From assembly GCA_026770585.1 (NCBI GenBank), contig MU646605.1, forward strand, positions 265,691 through 277,027: a stretch of 11,337 bases of DNA, given 5' to 3'. Every line of letters starts with the position of its first letter. Position 1 is the stretch's first letter. The stretch comes from Baffinella frigidus (taxonomy: Eukaryota > Cryptophyceae > Cryptomonadales > Baffinellaceae). Shown piece by piece: positions 1 through 9,200 of the stretch. The translations under genes were made by a program, and so were the position numbers. The notes under the pieces are model-generated. The model searched no databases. It had not been told where the DNA came from and saw nothing but the letters and a program-made list of their open reading frames with translations.

Positions 1-190
1 CTCTCTCTCTCGCTCTCTCTATGTCAGTCAGTATGTCTCTCTCTCTCTTTCTCTGCGCCCCCTTCGGTGCGGTGCCACCATTTGACACCCTTCAAAACTG
101 TGACTCCGCGCTGTCCCTCCCTCTCGATCGTCTCACTCAATCCACGAACACCGTTTCCGGCAACGTTTTGTGTCAATGTCTGCATCAAAG
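1..190 (+). other. Upstream intron with CT microsatellite
   Basis: Positions 1-55 are a (CT)n tract interrupted by GTCAGTCAGTATG. The rest to about 190 shows no convincing protein frame. It is read as the 3' part of an intron that precedes the first visible exon. Short open frames here start inside low-complexity sequence and match nothing I recognise. Confidence 0.5.
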
Positions 191-265
191 CTGGTGGCGC
201 GTTTTGGCAAGCAGGCGCGGATTGCGATCGATCTTGGGGCCAACACCCCCATCGACACCGTCGTG
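191..265 (+). CDS. Exon: start of discoidin (F5/8 type C)-like domain
   Basis: The frame reads ARIAIDLGANTPIDTVV after a short lead (LVARFGKQ). The IDLG...I..V pattern is the strand that opens many F5/8 type C and fucolectin-like domains. The 3' end is placed at GTG|GTCAAC so that the next exon continues as V-QFGAKASAG in phase 0. The 5' end is uncertain: an acceptor at AAG/191 or at CAG/215 would both keep the frame. Confidence 0.6.
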
Positions 266-3200
266 GTCAACCCCAAGCCCCCAAACCCGGAGGGGGAGAA
301 CTCGCGTTTGAACACAACTGATTGACACCGTGACCTCCACCCCCTTTGCCCTTGTGCGCAACGTGAACTCGCACCCCGCAAATCTAAAAGATAAAGAGAC
401 CAACCCTCACGGCTGTTTCCTCGCGCGCGGGGCACCTTCACATACACTCTTCTCATGTTGATGCTGTGACAATCCAAACCCTGAACTCTGAGCTCACACC
501 CCTAAATCTAAACTCCAACCCCCCCAAAGGTGCAATTCGGCGCGAAAGCTTCCGCGGGGACGGTGCGCGTGCGACTGGGCGAGGGGTGCGGGTCGCTGCC
601 TGCCGTGCGCGGCAACTGGAGTCGCAGCGCGACCAACTCTCCTACCGCCTGGGACATGGTCGCTGAGGTGCTTCCTCCAAGCCGAGCGGGGGACTCCTTA
701 TATGTGTCCCCCCAAGGGGGCATGTATGCCGCAGTGTGATACCGTATGCTAGATACCCTGCATTTGAGGGGATTTTGAATGTTCTCTTCTGTTGGTAGAG
801 CTCCCTTGGACCAAGGGGAGATGTCCCAACCCAACCCACGCGACAACCCCACCTCCACGCCGCGTTGCACTCTCCGGAATCAACACTGCGTCACCCAAGT
901 CTCAGTGGGGACACATGCACGGTGGCCCGGTTGGAATGGAATCGCTAACGGCCTCGGCTCGCGGCTCACCAGGTACACCTCGAAGACGGGGCGCGCGGGC
1001 GATACCTGATTCTCGAGCTGGAGGGGCGCGCGGCGGGACAGGGTGGGTTCGAGGTGCGGGACGTGATCGCTGTTGCGGCGGACGACCGGAGCCATGAGCG
1101 CCAGACGTCTGTCGAGGTTTCCGCCCCCCTGCCAGGAGAAGCTACTGCCCCACCCGGCGAGAGAGAGCGTTTCGCCTGCGAAGACAGCGCGCGGTGGAGG
1201 CGATGGTGCGCGTCTTCTTGCACTGTCTGTCTGCGACCTTCTCCTTGAGCCGCATTTCTGGACGCTGTTGCCATCACCCCGCAAGCCTGCGCCTTGGCTT
1301 GATCCACCCTCGACCCTGGTGTCGATGTTTTTTGCTTGATTCCCAGAGAGAGAGCGATAGAGAGATCAAGCGAGCGAGAGAGAGATATAGGTCAATTCCC
1401 ATTGGGAGCTGCACGAGTCCCTCGTGGCTATGGAGCACGTGACCAACGGCGGGATCATCTTCGGCAGGTGAATGGCGTGGCCTCAACGTGCGACGGCGAG
1501 TGGCTCTGCACCATGTCGCAGTCCCTCTCCCCCGAAATCTTCTCCGCCTCTCCGAGCGCGGGTTTCGCGGGCGAGACGCTCTCCCTCTCCGGGTGGGGCT
1601 TCCACGCTGAGAACTGCTCGCGGAACCTGGTAGCGGTCGGCAGCGATGTGTGCGAGGTGCAGAATTGCTCTGCGCGGAACATCAACTGCACCCTCGCGCC
1701 TCTCGCAGCCGGGAACTACCCCATCACCCTCGCCATCCTCGGGCGGGGCGAGGCGTTCTCGCAAGCGAGCTTCACGTACTCGCTCGTGATCTCGGCGATC
1801 TCCCCTGACTCCATTGGCTTCGGCGGAGGGCTCCTCGTGACCATCTCCGGCTTCGGGTTCTCCGACTTGTCGCCGGACGGGGTGGATGCGATGGACGTGA
1901 CGGTGTGCGGCGCGCCGTGCGAAACCGTGTCGTCCAACTATTCGCAGGTGACGTGCACGCCTGCGTCCGCGGTGGACGTCGCGGAAGTCAAGGGAATCGG
2001 CGGACGCGACGCGACGCAGGAGATTGAGATCACGTCCGGCGATGATGACGCCTCGCAGGACGTGGCCACGGGCGCCGTGTCAGCATCTGCTGACATCCTC
2101 GGCTTCTCGGTTGTCAGCGGCGGCTCTGTCTACGACGACCATTCTCTCGAGGAGGTGTACCTACGTTTCACCGGCATCAACGCCGCGCGCGGGGCCGACT
2201 TCTCGCTCGCGAACCTGATCCTGAAAGCCAGCGACACGTTCTGCTCGAAAGGCGCGGTGTGGCTGATTCACGCGGAGGCAGCCGACGACTCGGCGCCGCT
2301 GCGCTCCGACGTGCGGGGCAGCCTCACCGCCCGCCCGCGCACCGCGAAGACCGTATATTGGGAGCAGACGGATAACTGGCGGTGGTTTGGGGAAAGCCAG
2401 GTGTCGGTTGACCTCACGCCGCTGCTTGAGGAGGTGCCCATACACCCTAAACCCTAAACCCTAAACCCTTAACCCTACACCCTGCACCCTAAACCCTGAA
2501 CCCTACACCCTACACCCTACACCCTACACCCTACACCCTACACCCTACACCCTACACCCTACACCCTACACCCTACACCCTGATTCCCAAACCCTAAACC
2601 CGAAACCCGAAACCCTAAACAATAAACAATAAACAATAAACCCTACACCCTAAACCCTAAACCCTGAACCCTAAACCCTAAACCCTAAACTCTTAACCCT
2701 TAACCCTTAACCCTTGACCCCAAACCCCTTACCCCAAATTCCGTACCCTAAACCCTAAACCCTAAACCCTAAACCCTAAACCCTAAACCCTCACCTCTCA
2801 CCCCAAAACCCCACACCCTAAACCCCAAATCCAACCCCCCGAACCCCGAACCCCAAAACCAGGTAACGCAGCGAGACGGGTGGCGGGCGGGGAACGCCAT
2901 CACCCTCATCCTCCGCGGGAAGCAGTCGGGTGTCAACAACTGGAACAACATTCGCCAAGGGCCCTTCAAGCAGCAGTAAACTCTAACCTCCAAACCCTAA
3001 ATCCTGAACCATCAACCCTAAACCCTAATCCCTGAACCCTTACCCCTAAACCCTGAACCCCAAACCCCAAACCCCAGACCCCAAACCCCACACCCTAAAC
3101 CCCAAACCCCATCCAAACCCCCAACCCCTAAACCGCAAACCCCAAACCAGGTGCCACTTCCTGTCCTCCGAAGCGGGGGCAGCCTTCACCCCGCGGCTCC

Positions 3201-6200
3201 GCCTCACCCTGGCGCTCCCCGCGTCTTCCGCGGTCACTCCCGCGCTCCCAGCCTCGCAGGGCTGTGACGTGACGGTTTCTGCGAAGACTGTGGTGGCCCC
3301 GGCGAGCACGGACGCGCGCGCGTGCTCCGCACGCCTCCTGTCGGTGCGCGCGACCTCCTCCTCCAGCGCCACGGGCGCGGGCTACAAGGACGTGTACGCG
3401 AAGCGCGGCATCTCGTCCGGGATGGCGGGCGAGCCCGCCGCGGACTGGAAGTGGTGCGCGGGGGAGGCTGGCACGTGCGTGTGCCCCGCGGGTACCCTCG
3501 CCAAGTTCGGCGTTGGAACCTCGTGGTCAGAGAGGACGATCGGTGATGGAGGGCAGATCGAATGCAGCGCCCCATCGTTCGAGGACCCGATCTTCGGGAC
3601 AGCGAAGGCGTGCTACTGCCGTCTTCCCGGATACGCCCCGACGCCCCTGACGTGGAGCGCGGCGCGCGAGGTGTGCGCGTCGCACGGGATGCAGCTCTGC
3701 GGCAAAGATGAGGTGTTCAGCGGCCCGCTCAGCCCGGCGGGCAAGCTTCGCCCCTTCTGGGAAACCGAGCTGGACCCCCCCTTCTTTGTCCCCATTCGTT
3801 CCAATCGCTGGGCGTGGCACAAATCCCAGACGTACGACTGGAATCACAACGCCTGGCTGCAAATCTCCGAGAAAGTCGGCGGGGCGGTGGACTTCCCCGC
3901 ATGGGGGGCTACGGGGAACGCCGAGAACGCGGCGCGGACGAGCGTGACGCCTTGCTGCAACGGCGCGGGTCACCCTGCGTTCATGGCCGTGGACGTGGCT
4001 GCTGACACCTACTGGGAGTCGGCGGAGCACGAGGCGGCGCCCGCGCTCACGCTCTCCCTCGGGGGAGGGGGGGCGCGTGTCCACCGCGTTGAGATCGAGT
4101 GGAAGGATGCCTTCCACCCGGAGCACTTCACCTTGGAAGCGCGCGCGTCCCCGTCGGGCAACTGGACACGCATCCACCCCCGCCCGCCCCCGCAGTGCGC
4201 GGGGTGCGGGAATGATGTGGTCACGGATGTGTCGCCAGGGAGCTTCGGGAGCAATGGTGTGACGATTTCGGGGGTGGGGGCGAATACGGTGTGGCGGGAG
4301 GTGCGCGTGCAGATGCGGCGCTACGAGTCTGTTGGCTCCGTTAAGATCCGCGAGGTCAACCCTCCCGCAACTCCCCACCCTCAAACCCACACCCTCTAGC
4401 CGCATGACCTGGCTACACTATCTTATGCGGGAACCCTTCCACGGACGGGCGGGGTGTCCACTTATGTTGGGAGAAATCATAACCTAAAGGACCGAAAGAA
4501 AAATCTGTGAGTAAAGCCCCTTCGGCCCGCCTCCAGGTGAGAATCGATGGGTGCGCTCTTGGAAAAGCGTCCACGTCTGAAGTGTCCGAAGGGCTCCTGA
4601 CGGTCACGTCTGCGCTCACGCCGACGGTAAACCCATCAACCTTCAACCCTAAACGCTGAACCCTAAAATCTGAACCCTAAACTCCAAACCCCGGCCACTT
4701 ATCCCTAAACCCCAAACCCTGAACCCTACACCCTACACCCTACACCCTAAACCCTAAACCCTAAACCCTAAACCCTAAACCCTAAACCCTAAACCCTAAA
4801 CCCTAAACCCTAAACCTCAAACCAATAATACCCAAACCCCAAAAGCCAAACCCCGAAACCCAACTGAAACCAGGTGACAAGCGTGATGCCCTCGCGCGGA
4901 TCCACGGCCGGCGGCACGGACATCACTCTTCGAGGCAACTTTTTTGGCGCGTCCTCGGTCTTGTCCTATCCCTGCTTACACCTCCTGCTGGTCTTGTCCT
5001 GCGGCCTGTCCGAATCGAGTCAGCAATCAGCGACCACCTGTCTGCCGAACCACGCGATTCCACAGTTGTCAGCAGCTCTCCCTACCTTCACGCCATCCTG
5101 AAAGCTGACACCGCGTGTTGCCTGTTGGTGCTGACTCGATCAGGACGCACACGCGGCTGACTCGACCAGCACCACGCGACTCACCCGATTGCGACTGACT
5201 CGCCTTCCACGCACCGCAGGTCACGGTCGCATTCGGCGCGTTCGACTGCGCCGTGTCCGGGAGTGTGACGCAGCTTTCCGGGGGCGAGAGCGAGGTGGTG
5301 TGCAAGACGTCGGCGTCGGGGGTGCTGCACGGCGGGATCAAGCACGTGGTGGTGTCTGCCGCTGGCTACGGGGACTCGGTCCCGGGTGGAAACGCTACTT
5401 TCTGGTCCCGCCCCCTTGCGCACCCCTGCTTCACTTCACGCCTTTGTCCGCAAGGCATCACGAGATACCCGCTTGACAGAATTGAACGCTCCACGTCATG
5501 AACCTGTTCGAGGTTGAACATAGAGCGAGCGCGAGAGCGGGAGAGAGGGAGCGAGAGAAAGAGAGAGAGAGAGAGAGAGAGCGCGCGTGGGAGCGCGTGG
5601 GAGCGAGCGCGAGAGCGTGATAGAAAGATGGAGAGATCTCTAGTGACGATCAACTGGCCCGGATCTACGTCACTACCGAGACGATTCAAGGGACAGTCCT
5701 CGCGCCATGGGTCTTCGCGTACGAGGTGCACAAGAACGTAAGATGGGTGTGGCGGTTGGTGGGCTTGGGTGTTGACAGGGCCCACGCCCCCCATCAGGTA
5801 CGTGGACACATGGAGCGCGCGGACGACGTGGGGCGGCGCGGCGCCCCCCACCGGGTGCGGCTCCTGGCTCGACGATCCCAACTGCGACGACTCTGTCGTC
5901 ATCCCCGAGGGCCAGGTGCCTGCCGCGTCACCACACTCCCTCTGTATGGCTCCTTCGACTGGTTTCTGGTTTTCGAGGTGTAAAGCGTTCCCGGGTTAGT
6001 TGCCGTCCTGCGTAGTTGCCGTCGGGTTGTTGCCTTGGTTGTTGGTGGCAACTGGTCCAGTTGTTGCCCTCACATCCACCAAGTGGTGCACCATCTCGTG
6101 GCACGAGGCCCGCGCGGCTGATTCATGCTGTTGATTCAAGCATTTGAGTGAAGCGGTTGAGTGGAGCAGCTGAGTCAAGCAGTTGAGTCAAAGCAGTTGA

Positions 6201-9200
6201 ATGAAGCGGTTATATCAAACGGGGCGTGGTGTGCAGGTGGTGCTCCTGGACGTGTCGCTCCCGCGCTTCTACCTCATCCTCATCCAGGTACTCTCCTATC
6301 CATTAAGCGTTTTTGAGTCTGGAAATTTCTGTTCATAAAACCTATCCTGACACGAAACACCCTTCCTAACACCAGAATTGGTTGACTAAACTTTCCAACT
6401 TTAGGTGTTTCAAAAATCGAGCAAATTTGAAATACATAAAACTCTCTACTTTTGTGTATCAACGAAACGTTGCGATTCCATAAAACCGATTCCATAAAAC
6501 CGACTTTACGACACAGTTTACTACACAGTTCGCAAAATTTCCGAGCTATTTATTCCCACGCAAGACCAGTCACGTCCCTTTTTGTCAGCAACAAAAAAAG
6601 TGGTCTGGATTTATCGAAAGCATGGTGTTGCAGGTGTAAGACACATAAATCCTGATGCAATTTATGTCGGCTTCAATTTTTTTTGTTAAACCTGTCCTTC
6701 TAAATGTATATATATATATATAGGGTCGATGGACACACCAAATTTGCTCAAGGAAATCTCTACGACTTTGAAAAAAATGGCTCATGTCCCGGAGAGTTTA
6801 GTCAACTTTGGGTCTTTGATTAGGTGTCAGGATAGGTTTTATGAACATAAATTTCCAGACTCAAATACGCCTATTCATCACCGTGATGCTCGTAAATCGC
6901 GTTCAACCCGATGGAGCTTCCTAAAACAACCTTCGCTACCTGACCCCAACGAGGCGTGCACGCTCCTGTCCGCGCGTCCACATCAACATCATCCAGATAC
7001 CCACCCATGTATCATATGTATTATGTAGTTGTCCTGGGACAAAAAATGGTGTCTTCCGCAATGTCCAGTGTGCTCACTCCTCACCTCATTGCAGGGTAAT
7101 CTCATCTTGGCGGGTGGGCGTGGCGCCCCACACCCTGAACCCTAACCCCCTACCCTAAACACAGGGGAAGCTGATCTTCGACCGCGCAGACATCTCGATC
7201 GGAGCATCGTACCTTCTGCTGCAGGGCGGAACCCTCCAGATCGGCACCGAGGCAATTTTCCCACAATATTTTTCCATTTCCCGCCATTTTTTTCTCACCG
7301 AGGCAACCACACCCTTATCTCCGACATCACGATGTACGCCACGGCATGCCCTTGAACATGTGATCGGCCCCAACCCTGAACGCTGTTCCATCGTGGCACG
7401 CGACCCGCGACCTCTGCGAGCGGACCTCTATGCACTCACGCTGTCCAAATCGGCACACGGACAGTTGTGGACTGAAGACTGCCTGTCAGTAAATCTCTCT
7501 CCCTCTCTCTCCTTTTATATCTATCTATCTCGCTATATCTCTCTCGCTCTCTCTCAATCTCTCTCGCGATGGCAGGCGGAGCCGTTCATGCAGCAGGCGC
7601 ACATCACCCTCTTCGGACACCCTAAGGTTCAACTCCATCCAACAACCCCTGTGTAGCCCCCTGTGCGGAACCTTTCTCCACTCTGTGCATCCCCCACACG
7701 CAGCGAAGGGTGTGACTTTGACAACATCTCACTTTACCTTCATCACCGGGGTGATAACCCTGACCCCTTACTTCTAACCCCCAATCCCTAACCTCTCACC
7801 CTTAACCCCCAACCCCTAACCCCTAACCCCTAACCCCTAACCCTAACCCCTAACCCCTAACCCCTAACCCTAACCCCTAACCCCTAACCTCTCACCCCTA
7901 ACCCCTCACCTTCAAACCCCAAACTTCAAACCCCAACCCCCAACCCCCACCGCAGAGCATCGACCTCCCAGTGTTCGGGGCGAAAGTGATCGCATGCTAC
8001 GAGTGCACCCTCGACATGCACGGCGCCCCCCAGGTCCCCCTCGTGTCCTCCTCCCACCAATCTCATCGCGCCCCCCCATACATTATATCTCAGATTTCAG
8101 TGAGGCTTGGAGCCATTCAGTACATTTGGAGTTTTGAAACGCTTCGATGTGTACCAGAAATCGTTGAGATGGACAGTTTCTGAGATAGATTCTATGAAAG
8201 GTCCCGTTGAAATGCCTCGCAGTGGATGCAGGTAAGCAACCCCCCTCGCTAACGCACCAACCACGGCGCGCCTCAGGTGGCGTGGACGCAGCTGGCGCAG
8301 ACCTCCAAGCCAGGTCCGCCCCCTACAGCTGTTGTGAACCACTGTGACTTGCCACCTTGGGTCAAATCCTCGGTTGTGACCTTGGGTCAAATCCTCGGTC
8401 GGGAACAACCTTGGTGAATGCGGCGTGGAAGGGTGCTGAGCAGTAGAAGGTGCTGAACCCGAAATAGAAGGTGCTGCCTGAAAAATCGTGTGTCGACCGT
8501 GTGCTGGTACACATCCAAGTGTCTCCTTCAAAACGATCCAAATGTGATCAAGAAGCTGACGAGTGCCCCTGCCCGGTTCTTAAGCTTGGTGATGGTGCTT
8601 GGTGTTTGATGTTTGGTGCTAGGTGCTTGATGGTAATTGGCGTGTTGGATAACACTGACATCGCCTGCCACGTCAACCCAGGCGATACGTCGATCAAGCT
8701 ACTGCAGGCAGTCACGTGGCCCATCGGCTCCAAGATCGTGATTGCGACCACCGATTTCGAGTCGCCGCAGTCCTCTCACTCTGAGGTTGCCCGATCCACG
8801 ATTCACCCTCGTGTCCGCGTTGCCGTTTCATGACCATCCTCAGATGATGTCGCAGTGCGTTGAGTCACGTTTGGTGGTGAACAATTTCAGGTATCATCCA
8901 ATGATCTGACACCGAAGAATGACCCGACTTGAAGAAAACCCGCGTGATGCAGTACATGCGAAGGAGTTGTCACGCGAAACGTTTCTCGTGCGCAGATTTC
9001 GGAGGTGGAGGCGATTTCCGAATCCGGGACGCGGGTGCACGTGAAAGACACGCGGGTTTGCCACGAGTATACCAATTCAGGCCTGCCGAAGACGTGCAAG
9101 CACACCCCCGACGGCGCGCTGACCTACCCCCACTTGGGCGAGGAGGTCAATCCTATTTCCACACTCAGCCGGGTCAATCATTTAATTAAATGAACTAGTA

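Larger units (their letters stand above)
6288..7164 (+). other. Long AT-rich intron inside the G8 domain
   Basis: At 877 nt this is among the longest introns here, and it is clearly AT-richer than the rest of the window. It contains the inverted-repeat element at 6301-6876, a (TA)n run at about 6706-6720, a possible duplicated pseudo-exon at 7095-7113 and a short CCCTAAC/CCCTAAA patch at 7129-7160 just before the acceptor. Confidence 0.75.

Noticed and set aside
880-1307. Minus-strand open frames of 113-134 residues
   Set aside because: Only the 12-residue TIG match at 1147-1182 is meaningful; the rest is opposite exon and intron sequence and shows no conserved pattern.
2440-2860. A true chromosome end (telomere)
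   Set aside because: Coding exons of the same gene continue in frame on both sides, and the arrays are degenerate and occur in several introns, so they are interstitial.
3527-4405. 292-residue open frame on the minus strand
   Set aside because: It lies opposite the large discoidin exon, whose very GC-rich third positions remove antisense stops. Its composition is arginine- and proline-rich with no recognisable domain.
7360-7656. 98-residue + strand open frame
   Set aside because: Most of it is intron with a CT microsatellite. The genuine exon (7576-7626) is read in another frame.
8084-8188. Small inverted-repeat element (ATATCTCAGA/TCTGAGATAG)
   Set aside because: Only about ten bases pair and the flanks do not; too weak to call a mobile element.
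8228-8236. Consensus-like donor GCAG|GTAAGC
   Set aside because: The frame upstream does not resemble the protein family, and the neighbouring exons already join in phase without it.
8354-8399. CRISPR-like repeat-spacer structure
   Set aside because: Only two 21-bp copies with a four-base gap, in an intron of a eukaryotic gene.
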